The notes under the pieces are model-generated. The model worked only from the letters and a program-made list of their open reading frames with translations. It made no database searches and was not told where the DNA came from. Source: Lacinutrix sp. (GTDB lineage: Bacteria; Bacteroidota; Bacteroidia; Flavobacteriales; Flavobacteriaceae). From it: a stretch of DNA of 33,560 nt. Both the position numbers and the translations under genes were made by a program. The stretch spans positions 1 to 33,560 of the forward strand of contig NZ_JALZVX010000143.1 in NCBI RefSeq assembly GCF_023299985.1, written 5' to 3'. Positions 25,701 through 33,013 of the stretch are shown here, piece by piece (positions within the stretch are counted from its first letter, which is position 1; each line of letters begins with the position of its first letter).

Positions 25701-26485
25701 CTTACTTGAGCTAGTAAAGAGGATAATATTGGTAATGGAATTTTTTTTTGTGTTGGGTAAAGATGTTTACTCGCATCGTAAAAACCACCATGCGTACCAT
25801 TAGTGTACATTGGATGATGCATAGCAAATATAACACGTTTGTTTTGAGCTTTTTTTAGTTCACCTTCTAATGCTTCGAAAAAACGCTTACGTGTTTTAAT
25901 TTCACAGTTATCGTTAATTGTTGGATTTTCATTCCAGTTTTCTAAATACCATTGACTATCTATTACAATAAGTTGTACTTCCGCACTTACATCTATACTT
26001 TCTAGTGGACAACCATTTTCTGGTTTAAATGTATTTTCCCCTAGAGCATATTCTATATATTTTTCTTCTCGCTTAACACCTTCTACACCATCTGCATACC
26101 AATCGTGATTACCAGGAATCATAACTGTTTTACCCTTAAAACCAGCTACCGATTTTATTTGAGCATCTAGCGCGTTTTCTGCAGTCGCTCTACCGTCACT
26201 TCCTTTTTTAACCAAACCATCTGGATACACATTATCACCTAAAAATACAGTATAATCTTTTTTAGTGTCTTTATTTTTTATGTGCTTATTAAATGCCGTT
26301 AAACCTAAAGACATACCTCCAATTGGAGATTTCCCTGCATCACCAATTAGGTAAAATGTTCTATCAATTTCCTTATTAGGTAGCTGCTTTATAGTTTTCT
26401 CTTTGCTTCTATATTGCGCAGTAAATGTTGCACAGCCTGATAGCGTTAATAATAAAACAGTTAGAATTATGTTATTTTTAATCAT
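22781..26485 (-). CDS. Outer-membrane fusion: PAP-like phosphatase, kinase-like region, beta-barrel
   Basis: 1234 residues. LSGC gives lipobox Cys18. Residues 44-310 hold the purple-acid-phosphatase motif set: GDAG (D49), GDNVY (D84, Y87), GNHD (N126), MHH (H223) and GHEH (H300, H302). Residues about 435-660 resemble a protein-kinase-like fold of the FAM20/HipA kind: a Gly-rich strand pair (GGGHQTRSLRL, then NMRALRK), a hinge-like ELYMIEERPEE, the catalytic-loop-like GDWDRHQDQW (D610) and RDRDQVF (D636/D638). Residues about 870-1234 form a BamA/D15-type barrel with INGLRGFRNQRFTG and a terminal Phe. The phosphatase and barrel calls are firm; the kinase resemblance is inference. It could be a surface phosphoesterase with self-export or anchoring. 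Confidence 0.8.
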   Translation of the reverse strand: MIKNNIILTVLLLTLSGCATFTAQYRSKEKTIKQLPNKEIDRTFYLIGDAGKSPIGGMSLGLTAFNKHIKNKDTKKDYTVFLGDNVYPDGLVKKGSDGRATAENALDAQIKSVAGFKGKTVMIPGNHDWYADGVEGVKREEKYIEYALGENTFKPENGCPLESIDVSAEVQLIVIDSQWYLENWNENPTINDNCEIKTRKRFFEALEGELKKAQNKRVIFAMHHPMYTNGTHGGFYDASKHLYPTQKKIPLPILSSLLAQVRTQGGVSIQDRYNERYNELMNRIETMSLEYDNIIFASGHEHSIQYIENNGIKQIVSGSGAKKSAAALSKNGLFSVGQQGFAELTIFKDGSTWVSIYVSENGEPKLMFTKEVLPKSRAIFNTDVLQDSFPKTVQTSIYTKEETEKTGIYKTLLGNRYRKLYSRKITAKVATLDTLYGGLEIVRAGGGHQTRSLRLATKDGRQLNMRALRKSATQYLQTVLFKETYVENDFDKTKVEDVVLDFYTAAHPYAFFVVPDLSNAANLYHTNPKLFYIPKHKYLGDYNTDYGDELYMIEERPEENYSEEKNFGYADDIESTHDIITKIRKDEKYKIDENAYIRARLFDMLIGDWDRHQDQWRWAQFNQENGDKLFKPIPRDRDQVFSNFDGALLDVMKVLSGATKQLQVYDAELKDIEWMNSAGIKLDKVLIQKSDRAVWLKQAKFLMDNITDQVITTAFSKVPKEVNDKSLAEIKDLLKARKSNMLDIAERYYNYLNQLVIITGTDKDDYFEINRIGDNQTNVKISRIIDGKKGEVLIDRNFNKDITKELWIYGLDDDDIFEVTGKANNLIFTRIVGGQNNDTYIIKNGKRVRVYDHESKPNTIQENNGAKINFIDNYNNNLFDFNKNIVRTGIITPSLAYNPDDGFALGVSLVKTTKGFQRNPYSQQHRFKGGYFFGTDGFSIEYDGKFANLFKDWNLHVGGQLTGENFSNNFFGFGNETVNNDELDLDFNRVKTSIYKASVGVLKRGHFGSDYGFKFIAEGIEIAETTDRFIETFSPSSFNNEFYNRRFFLATEADFNYASFDNKITPTRGMTLNLNTGIKTEPENTKNTYGYLNYNLGFYNALSTNRKLVLKTDLRGQARFGDDLVFYQAANIGAINGLRGFRNQRFTGKNSLVGSADVRYSFNSFKTATLPLQIGVFAGGDVGRVWLKGESSNKWHNDYGGGFWVSAAESIQGTFNFFNSNEGLRFSFGFEVAF

Positions 26486-26543
26486 ATAGGAGCTTTTTGG
26501 TTTAATTTTAGTAATTTGGTTTTTATAAAATTCTTAAAAAAAT

Positions 26544-27806
26544 ATGTCTTCAATTATTGAAAAAGCTGAAAATTTTGTTTTAAAGTTATTTAAAGAGGAG
26601 CTACCAAATACTTTTATTTATCACAATTTTACGCATACTAAACGTGTGTTTAAAAGTACGAAAGAAATTATTGAAAACACTGAAATAAACGTTAATGAGA
26701 AAGAAATATTACTGTTAGCAGCTTTATTTCACGATACAGGCTACACTAAAACCAGAGAAGGGCATGAAGAAGAAAGTGTGAAAATTGCAACACAATTTTT
26801 AACCAATGAAAAAGTTAATCCAAATATAATTGAAGGTGTAAACAAATGCATCATGGCTACTAAGTTTAGAGAAATTCCAAATTCTAAATTAGGCGAAATT
26901 ATTTGTGATGCAGATACTTCTCATTTTGCTAAGAAATATTTTAATGAAGCTAGCGAGTTTTTAAGAAAAGAATATGAAATTCAAGGTATTAGAACATATA
27001 CAGCTAAAGAATGGAGAGTTGAAAATATTGAAGTTTTAGGCCAAAAACATCGTTATTACACACCTTATGCTATTAAACATTGGCAACTAGAAAAAGATAG
27101 TAATTTAGCCAAATTGATTAAAAAGAAAAAAAAGAGCAAAGCTAAAGATAATAAAGAAAAACTAAAAGCTAAATATAAAGAGCAGTATAAAAACGAGAGT
27201 CCAGAACGTGCCATTCAGTCTTTTTACAGAACAGCTTTAAAAAACCATATTAAATTAAGTGATATTGCAGATACCAAAGCCAATATTTTATTATCTGTAA
27301 ATGCTATTATTATTTCTGTAGTTTTAGCCAACTTAATTTCTAAATTAGACACTAACCCTTATTTAATATGGCCAACAGTAGTATTCACGTTATTTAGTGT
27401 TGTTTCTATGGTAATGTCTATAATTGCCACACGTCCAAATGTTACAAGTGGACAGTTTACTAAAGAAGATGTAATAAACAAAAAGGTAAACCTAACTTTT
27501 TTTGGTAATTTTCATAAAATGGAACTTAAAGAATTTGAATGGGCCATTAAAGAAATGATTAGTGACAAAGATTACATCTATAACACGTTAACTAAAGATT
27601 TGTACTTTCTAGGAAAAGTTCTTGAACGCAAGTATAAATTATTAAGAATTACTTATACCGTTTTTATGATAGGCATTATAGTATCTTTAATATCTTTTGG
27701 AATTGCAGTTAAAAATAATCCAAGAGCTAACTTTGAAGATGTACTAGAAACTAATGTTCAAGTACAGCCTACTTCTATTCTTAATAAAGAAGTATATAAA
27801 AGTTAA
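26544..27806 (+). CDS. HD-domain protein fused to Pycsar-type membrane domain (PycTM)
   Basis: 420 residues. The N-terminal HD phosphohydrolase has His31 (FTHTKRV), His63-Asp64 (LFHDTGY) and Asp122/Asp124 (CDADTSHF), the full metal-binding set. A Lys-rich linker (190-215) leads to the PycTM/DUF5706-like domain (about 225-390). This has KLSDIADTKANILLSVNAI, two membrane helices near 252-296, the ATRPNVTSGQFTKEDV block, FFGNFHKM and a third helix near 370-388. PycTM domains are the effectors of Pycsar anti-phage systems, activated by cCMP or cUMP. No uridylate/cytidylate cyclase is in the window, so this may be a housekeeping or orphan relative. It overlaps the convergent GAF gene by 4 bp. Confidence 0.85.
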   Translation: MSSIIEKAENFVLKLFKEELPNTFIYHNFTHTKRVFKSTKEIIENTEINVNEKEILLLAALFHDTGYTKTREGHEEESVKIATQFLTNEKVNPNIIEGVNKCIMATKFREIPNSKLGEIICDADTSHFAKKYFNEASEFLRKEYEIQGIRTYTAKEWRVENIEVLGQKHRYYTPYAIKHWQLEKDSNLAKLIKKKKKSKAKDNKEKLKAKYKEQYKNESPERAIQSFYRTALKNHIKLSDIADTKANILLSVNAIIISVVLANLISKLDTNPYLIWPTVVFTLFSVVSMVMSIIATRPNVTSGQFTKEDVINKKVNLTFFGNFHKMELKEFEWAIKEMISDKDYIYNTLTKDLYFLGKVLERKYKLLRITYTVFMIGIIVSLISFGIAVKNNPRANFEDVLETNVQVQPTSILNKEVYKS

Positions 27807-30187
27807 GCTTTAATCTCATTCATTAAATCATTGTAAGTATAAAACTGTTTATTGTCCTTTTTAGATTTGCTGTATAAAATCTCAACACGCAATGCCTTTA
27901 AACCTGTAACACCTTGAAGATCTTCAAGTTCTAAAACCTCAACATTATCTCCTAAAACATGTTTAAACTGTAAAAAGTTTATGTATTCTAAGTATTCTAT
28001 TTCATCTGCTTTTTGAGAATATACAATAGTTAATTTACCTTCCACAGTAGCGCGCTCATTTGTGCCTTTTATATTGGCTTTGTCCACACGTTTTTTTACC
28101 ACCTCGTATCTAGCGTTATAAGTACCATCTACATCAAAATGTTTCTCGTCCATTCTAAAACGTATAGATAACGGTTGATTAAAAACTAAAATCATAGAAG
28201 CAACATCAAGAGAAACAGGATATTTACTTCGCTTGTTATAATAGCTATTTTCCATATCGCACATAACCTGCAATTGCCATAATCTTAAATTATACAAATA
28301 CATGTTATTAAACGAATTCTCTTTAGTAATATCTTCTCCAATATACATGTTGTGCTCTACACCATCGGTTTTAAAACGCTCGAAAAAGTGTGGATACATT
28401 TTCTGTGCTTCAATTTGCTTTTTATCAATTAAAGAAGACATGTTTTTATTGATGAGCATAATGGTGTCATCATATTTTTTTCTATAGTTATAGACCACTC
28501 CTAAGTCTTTATCTATTTTAGAAAAATAATCCTTTATATCTTGCTTTAAAATAGAGTTGCTTTTTAATTTAAATTTTAAAACAGAATCTAGTTCATTTTT
28601 AAAAAATGCTGTGATTTTTTGCTCACTATCTACTTTAAAATCTGTATTTATTTCTTCGGAAAACTTTTCAATTTGAAATTTTAATTTTTCGTAAACCGGA
28701 AGTTTTTCATTACCAAAACCTTTGTCTATAATTTTCTTTACTAATAGTAACTGAAGTAATAAATCTTTCTGTGTTGCTTGATTTCTAGCATTAGACGAGC
28801 CTTTTACATCCATTTGCCCAAATAAAGGATAAACATCTCTAAATATAATTTTTCCAAAAGTAGCATTATCACCACGCTCACTACTATCTAGCATAAACTG
28901 TCTTGCTGCTTTCTCGAATTTCCAATGTACACTTGGATGTATAGCAGTACATTCGCTTTGAATGATTGCTTGAATTAAGTTTGCTTCATGAATTTTCGAA
29001 CGTTTAACTGCCTCGTAAATAAAAGGCATAACATCTACTAACTTGTTAGCAACAATACTATTTAAAGCGTGCTTTTTGGTAGAGACTAATTCTAGTATAC
29101 CCAATAAGTTTTCTCCATCTGCAATAGGTGCTAAAATTGCGCTTTTGTATCCTTGATTATAAAGCACTTTTACCTGTGGCACTTTACCTTTAGACTTATT
29201 ATAATACAGTTCTAAATCTGAATTTGAATAAAACACCTTATCATCAAATATTGTTTTGTAAGAATTATGACAAAAAACAGCTTCACAGGCTAAACTGGAG
29301 TTTAAATCTAAAAGAAGACTTTGAATTCCTGCATCTGGAACCTGCATTAACAATTGTTCTCTTTCATTAAAAACTGAAAAACCAACGTCTAAATCTTGCA
29401 TCCCAAGAAAAGAACGAAAAATTTCTTTAAAGCTGGACATAAAACGTTTGTCTCTTTGCTTATCACTTACTATTAAACTAGATTTAATATTAGAAATCGA
29501 TTGGTCTGCTGTGATATCCACAATATTAGAAATCACAAATCCTTTAGCTATATAACTATTAGGTGGAAATTTCTCTTTCCAAAGTGCTATATCTTCAAAA
29601 TTATCTAGTAATTTTTTATAGTCTTCCTCAGTAATTTCTGGTGTATTATCTTTCTTTATAACCTCTATAAAATCTGCATTGTATAAAATCTTGTAATAGC
29701 GGATAATACCATTAGTATCTGGTATTTGGTAATATAATGGTCTGCTAAAATTGGCAGAATAACCGTAATATGCTTTTAATATAACATTACATGCAATAAT
29801 GTATTTATCATTATCAGGCATGTTTTCAATTTCTATTTCGTAATCGTCTCCAGCAGCTTCAAGAATAGTTTTAAAACGTTGAGAAGAATTAAAAATCATA
29901 TTATGAAAAGGAACAGTTGCTGTTTTAATTTCATTTTTAGTTAACACTTGACTAAAAGAATCTTGAAGAATAATATTAATCTCTTTTTCGTACGTTTTCA
30001 AATAAGACAGATCACTAAAACCTTCTCTAAGTAAAGGACTATTTTCTTGAGTTTTAAGAACTCTACGTGCTTTAGCAGCAAGGAATTCATCCTCGTTTTT
30101 TTCTAACTCTTCATAGTAGTTCAATAACTTATTGAAACCTATTTTAAGGTCGAAGGGCAGTGTTATGTTATTGTTTATATCTTGCAT
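27803..30187 (-). CDS. Large GAF-domain protein of unknown function
   Basis: 794 residues, no signal peptide and no transmembrane helix, so cytoplasmic. A GAF-like domain spans about 245-395 (FLGMQDLDVGFSVF, then KVLYNQGYKSAILAPI and GILELVSTKKHAL). The N-terminal 240 residues and the C-terminal 400, which are mostly helical and charged, match nothing that I recognise. No kinase, GGDEF or HTH output is seen, so how a GAF ligand signal would be passed on is unclear. The gene runs from near the tRNA-Leu to a 4-bp overlap with the convergent HD-PycTM gene. Confidence 0.75.
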   Translation of the reverse strand: MQDINNNITLPFDLKIGFNKLLNYYEELEKNEDEFLAAKARRVLKTQENSPLLREGFSDLSYLKTYEKEINIILQDSFSQVLTKNEIKTATVPFHNMIFNSSQRFKTILEAAGDDYEIEIENMPDNDKYIIACNVILKAYYGYSANFSRPLYYQIPDTNGIIRYYKILYNADFIEVIKKDNTPEITEEDYKKLLDNFEDIALWKEKFPPNSYIAKGFVISNIVDITADQSISNIKSSLIVSDKQRDKRFMSSFKEIFRSFLGMQDLDVGFSVFNEREQLLMQVPDAGIQSLLLDLNSSLACEAVFCHNSYKTIFDDKVFYSNSDLELYYNKSKGKVPQVKVLYNQGYKSAILAPIADGENLLGILELVSTKKHALNSIVANKLVDVMPFIYEAVKRSKIHEANLIQAIIQSECTAIHPSVHWKFEKAARQFMLDSSERGDNATFGKIIFRDVYPLFGQMDVKGSSNARNQATQKDLLLQLLLVKKIIDKGFGNEKLPVYEKLKFQIEKFSEEINTDFKVDSEQKITAFFKNELDSVLKFKLKSNSILKQDIKDYFSKIDKDLGVVYNYRKKYDDTIMLINKNMSSLIDKKQIEAQKMYPHFFERFKTDGVEHNMYIGEDITKENSFNNMYLYNLRLWQLQVMCDMENSYYNKRSKYPVSLDVASMILVFNQPLSIRFRMDEKHFDVDGTYNARYEVVKKRVDKANIKGTNERATVEGKLTIVYSQKADEIEYLEYINFLQFKHVLGDNVEVLELEDLQGVTGLKALRVEILYSKSKKDNKQFYTYNDLMNEIKA

Positions 30188-30273
30188 GACTATTAAAAGT
30201 AAGCAAAATTAGGCATTTAGGTTGGTAAATCAATTATAATTAACACACTCAATCTACAATTAAAATAAAAACT

Positions 30274-30304
30274 AAAAAAGCTCCTCTAAAAAGAGAAGCT
30301 TTTT
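30274..30304 (-). terminator. Terminator of tRNA-Leu
   Basis: GCTTCTCT and AGAGGAGC pair around TTTT on the minus strand and are followed by TTTTTT. The one non-Watson-Crick position is a G-U wobble on the minus strand but a C-A mismatch on the plus strand, which fits a terminator serving the minus-strand tRNA just upstream. Confidence 0.75.
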
Positions 30305-30309
30305 GTTTG

Positions 30310-30391
30310 TACAGGCGGAGAGACTCGAACTCTCACACCTCGCGGCACTAGATCCTAAGTCTAGCGTGTCTACCAATTCCACCACGCCTGC
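30310..30391 (-). tRNA. tRNA-Leu, anticodon UAG
   Basis: 82 nt on the minus strand. The acceptor arms are GCAGGCG and CGCCTGT (first pair G-U) with discriminator A. The anticodon stem CTAGA/TCTAG encloses the loop CTTAGGA, giving anticodon TAG. A long variable arm (TGCCGCGAGGTGT) marks a class II leucine tRNA, and the T-loop reads TTCGAGT. CCA is not encoded. It decodes CUA and wobble-related leucine codons. Confidence 0.95.
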
Positions 30392-30416
30392 AACTTATAC
30401 CGATAATTTCGGATTG

Positions 30417-30424
30417 CAAATATA
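30417..30424 (-). promoter_or_regulatory. Predicted -7 box of tRNA-Leu
   Basis: TATATTTG on the minus strand is an exact TAnnTTTG match, 25 bp upstream of the mature tRNA 5' end. No clear -33 TTTG is visible at the normal spacing. Confidence 0.45.
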
Positions 30425-30504
30425 AACAATAGTTTGAATATTCATAATAACCTTAAATAAAATAATTTCCTTTTTGTACTTTTACATAAACTCAATTTAT
30501 ATAA

Positions 30505-31893
30505 ATGAAAAATATAAAATCTTACGTACAAGAAAATAAGCAACGTTTTCTTGACGAACTTATAGAGCTACTTAAAATACCATCAATAAGCGCAGACTCT
30601 GCTTATAAAGAACATACTGTAAAAACAGCAGACGTTGTCGCTAAAAGCTTAACAGATGCAGGTTGCGATGTTGTAGAAATTTGTAAAACAGAAGGCTACC
30701 CAATTATCTACGCACATAAAATAATAGATAAAAACCTACCAACCGTTCTAGTTTATGGACATTACGATGTGCAACCACCAGATCCATTAAACTTATGGAC
30801 CTCTCCACCTTTCGAGCCTGTTATTAAAACAACAAAATTACATCCAGAAGGTGCTATTTTTGCACGTGGTGCTTGCGATGATAAAGGTCAAATGTACATG
30901 CATGTAAAGGCTTTAGAGTTTATGACGACTCAAAACCAACTACCATGCAACGTTAAGTTCATGATAGAAGGTGAAGAAGAAGTAGGCAGCGTAAACCTCG
31001 CTAAGTTTGTAAAACAAAATCAAGACAAACTAAGTAACGATGTAATTTTAATTAGCGACACAGGAATGATAGCTAAAGACGTACCATCTATAACAACCGG
31101 ATTACGTGGTTTAAGCTACGTAGAAGTAGAAGTTACAGGACCAAACAGAGATTTACACTCTGGTTTATATGGAGGTGCAGTTGCAAACCCAATAAACGTG
31201 CTAACCAAAATGATAGCATCGCTTCACGACGAAAACAACCACATTACCATTCCTGGTTTTTACGATAATGTAGAAGAACTTTCTAAAGAAGAACGCGCAC
31301 AAATGGCAAAAGCGCCATTTTCGTTAGAAAATTATAAAGAAGCTTTAGACATAGATTCCGTCTATGGAGAAGCAGGTTACACAACTAACGAGCGCAACTC
31401 TATTCGCCCAACCTTAGACGTTAACGGCATTTGGGGAGGCTACACAGGAGAAGGCGCAAAAACAGTTATTGCAAGTCAAGCATTTGCAAAAATATCTATG
31501 CGTTTAGTACCAAATCAAGATTGGGAAAACATAACAGCATTATTTAAAAAACATTTTGAAAGCATTGCTTCAAAAGGCGTTACCGTAAAAGTAACACCAC
31601 ATCATGGCGGACAAGGTTACGTAACACCAATAGATAGTATTGGCTATAAAGCTGCCAGTAAAGCCTACGAAGAAACGTTTGGCAAAACACCAATTCCACA
31701 ACGTAGTGGTGGCAGTATTCCTATTGTAGCTTTGTTCGAGCAAGAACTAAAAAGCAAAACCATTTTAATGGGCTTTGGCTTAGATAGTGACGCTATCCAT
31801 AGTCCAAACGAACATTTTGGAGTTTGGAATTACTTAAAAGGCATTGAAACCATTCCAGGTTTTTACAAACATTTTACAGAATTATCTAAATAA
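30505..31893 (+). CDS. M20-family dipeptidase
   Basis: 462 residues, cytoplasmic. The di-zinc site and catalytic residues of the M20 carnosinase/dipeptidase group are present: GHYDVQP (H86, catalytic D88), RGACDDKGQ (D125 bridging), EGEEEVGS (E158 general base, E159 metal), LISDTG, and AIHSPNEHF near the C-terminus. The inserted dimerisation domain starts around GLRGLSYVEVEVTG and includes DLHSGLYGG. Length and motifs match peptidases that cleave dipeptides. It is divergent from tRNA-Leu and followed by a strong hairpin. Confidence 0.93.
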   Translation: MKNIKSYVQENKQRFLDELIELLKIPSISADSAYKEHTVKTADVVAKSLTDAGCDVVEICKTEGYPIIYAHKIIDKNLPTVLVYGHYDVQPPDPLNLWTSPPFEPVIKTTKLHPEGAIFARGACDDKGQMYMHVKALEFMTTQNQLPCNVKFMIEGEEEVGSVNLAKFVKQNQDKLSNDVILISDTGMIAKDVPSITTGLRGLSYVEVEVTGPNRDLHSGLYGGAVANPINVLTKMIASLHDENNHITIPGFYDNVEELSKEERAQMAKAPFSLENYKEALDIDSVYGEAGYTTNERNSIRPTLDVNGIWGGYTGEGAKTVIASQAFAKISMRLVPNQDWENITALFKKHFESIASKGVTVKVTPHHGGQGYVTPIDSIGYKAASKAYEETFGKTPIPQRSGGSIPIVALFEQELKSKTILMGFGLDSDAIHSPNEHFGVWNYLKGIETIPGFYKHFTELSK

Positions 31894-31906
31894 TTTTTTG
31901 GGTGTA

Positions 31907-31939
31907 ACCACCTTTTGCTTTTAAAGAGCTAAAGGTGGT
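31907..31939 (+). terminator. Hairpin after the dipeptidase gene
   Basis: ACCACCTTT (31907-31915) and AAAGGTGGT (31931-31939) are perfect arms, with an inner GCT/AGC pairing that leaves a small loop. It begins 13 bp after the stop codon. No T-tract follows on the plus strand, so it may be a 3'-end stabilising or factor-dependent terminator structure. Confidence 0.5.
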
Positions 31940-31956
31940 CGCGTCATCCATTATAT

Positions 31957-31989
31957 CTTTATTTTGCCATATATGGCAGCAAAATAAAG
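31957..31989. repeat. Second, AT-rich hairpin with a nested palindrome
   Basis: CTTTATTTTGC (31957-31967) and GCAAAATAAAG (31979-31989) are perfect 11-bp arms. The core is a 12-bp perfect palindrome, GCCATATATGGC (31966-31977), so two alternative folds compete. Outer CATC/GATG bases (31945-31948, 31990-31993) can extend it. It lies in the leader of the transporter gene. Confidence 0.5.
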
Positions 31990-32024
31990 GATGCCATTTC
32001 TACCGCTTACACAACCACTCAAAA

Positions 32025-32891
32025 GTGAAAAACCAACATTTAAGGCACGTTCTAGAACTTACATTCGCTACGCTTTTAATAAGTACATCTGGCGCATTAG
32101 GTAAATTTATAGACATGCCAGCTCCAGTAACTATTTGGTGGCGAAGCACATTAGCCATGTTGTTTTTATTACTTTTCTGCAAGTACAAAAAAGTAAGTCT
32201 TAAAATTCAATCTAAAAAAGATTTAAGTGCCTTTATATTCAGTGCTTTATTTATGGCAGCACATTGGATAACTTACTTTATAGCCTTACAAAGTTCTACT
32301 GTAGCTATTGGCATGTTAGCCTTATTTACCTTCCCAATAATGACCGCCTTTTTAGAGCCTTTGTTTTCTAAAACAAAGTTCGATTATGTCCATCTACTTT
32401 TAGGTGCAATGGTGCTTTTAGGTATTTACATATTATCACCAGCATTAGATATTGAAAGCGATGCAGTAAAAGGTATTCTGTTTGGTTTACTTTCAGCCTT
32501 TTGTTATGCCATGCGTATTTTAATACTCAAGCAATATGTAACCAAATACAATGGCAGTAGCCTCATGTTTTTTCAATTACTAATTATGAGTATTGTATTA
32601 ATGCCAACACTATTCTTGTTAGACACCTCTAATATTAGCACGCAATTTCCTTATGTTATTATTTTGGCATTGGTAACAACTGCTATAGGACACACATTAT
32701 TTGTAAAAAGCTTAAAACATTTTAAAGTAAGTACAGCAAGTATTATTGGAAGTTCTCAACCAGTTTTTGGCATTATTATCGCCTTTTTCTTTTTAAACGA
32801 AATTCCCACCTTAAATACTTTTTTAGGAGGCTCTCTTATTCTAGCTACTGTAATAGTTGAAAGTTTAAGGTCTAGAAAAAATAGACGCTAA
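32025..32891 (+). CDS. DMT-superfamily (EamA) transporter
   Basis: I place the start at the GTG at 32025, giving 288 residues. A longer frame from a GTG at 31935 would begin inside the two hairpins and encode 30 non-homologous residues, and no ATG gives a full-length protein. The product has ten hydrophobic helices arranged as two EamA repeats. The first includes SGALGKFI and TIWWRSTLAMLFLLL, and the second starts near GILFGLLSAFCYAMRILIL and ends ...GIIIAFFFLNEIPTLNTFLGG. Such proteins export or import amino acids, nucleosides or other metabolites; the substrate cannot be inferred. Confidence 0.85.
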   Translation: MKNQHLRHVLELTFATLLISTSGALGKFIDMPAPVTIWWRSTLAMLFLLLFCKYKKVSLKIQSKKDLSAFIFSALFMAAHWITYFIALQSSTVAIGMLALFTFPIMTAFLEPLFSKTKFDYVHLLLGAMVLLGIYILSPALDIESDAVKGILFGLLSAFCYAMRILILKQYVTKYNGSSLMFFQLLIMSIVLMPTLFLLDTSNISTQFPYVIILALVTTAIGHTLFVKSLKHFKVSTASIIGSSQPVFGIIIAFFFLNEIPTLNTFLGGSLILATVIVESLRSRKNRR

Positions 32892-32900
32892 AAATATATA

Positions 32901-32936
32901 GATTCTTCAGTCGTACCTCTTTCTGAATGACAAAAC
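32901..32936. repeat. Dispersed flavobacterial repeat copy
   Basis: GATTCTTCAGTCGTACCTC, then TTTCTGAATGACAAAAC, matches the GATTCTTCAGTCGTxCCTCxxxCTGAATGAC class of short repeat scattered between genes in Flavobacteriaceae. It lies between the transporter stop and the BlaI operators. The class is recalled from such genomes and was not searched. Confidence 0.5.
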
Positions 32937-32950
32937 ACAAAAAATCTGCT

Positions 32951-33010
32951 CTACATTTGTAGAATTGATTTATTTGTTCTACATTTGTAGAGAATAATCT
33001 AAACTTGTAG
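32951..33010 (+). promoter_or_regulatory. BlaI operators overlapping the -33 and -7 boxes
   Basis: CTACATTTGTAG is a perfect palindrome (CTACA-TT-TGTAG) that occurs at 32951-32962 and 32979-32990; a degenerate copy, CTAAACTTGTAG, follows at 32999-33010. TACA/TGTA palindromes are the known BlaI/MecI operator type. TACATTTG within the second site matches TAnnTTTG, and TTTG at 32956-32959 within the first site is exactly 20 bp upstream of it. The two operators therefore cover both promoter elements of blaI, predicting tight autorepression. Confidence 0.8.
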
Positions 33011-33013
33011 AAC

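Noticed and set aside
26544-30187. A complete Pycsar anti-phage system
   Set aside because: Only the membrane effector-type domain is present. No nucleotide cyclase is encoded in the window, and the neighbour is a GAF protein without cyclase motifs.
31935-32024. Longer start for the DMT transporter at a GTG at 31935
   Set aside because: The frame would begin inside one hairpin and run through a second; the 30 residues have no transporter character.
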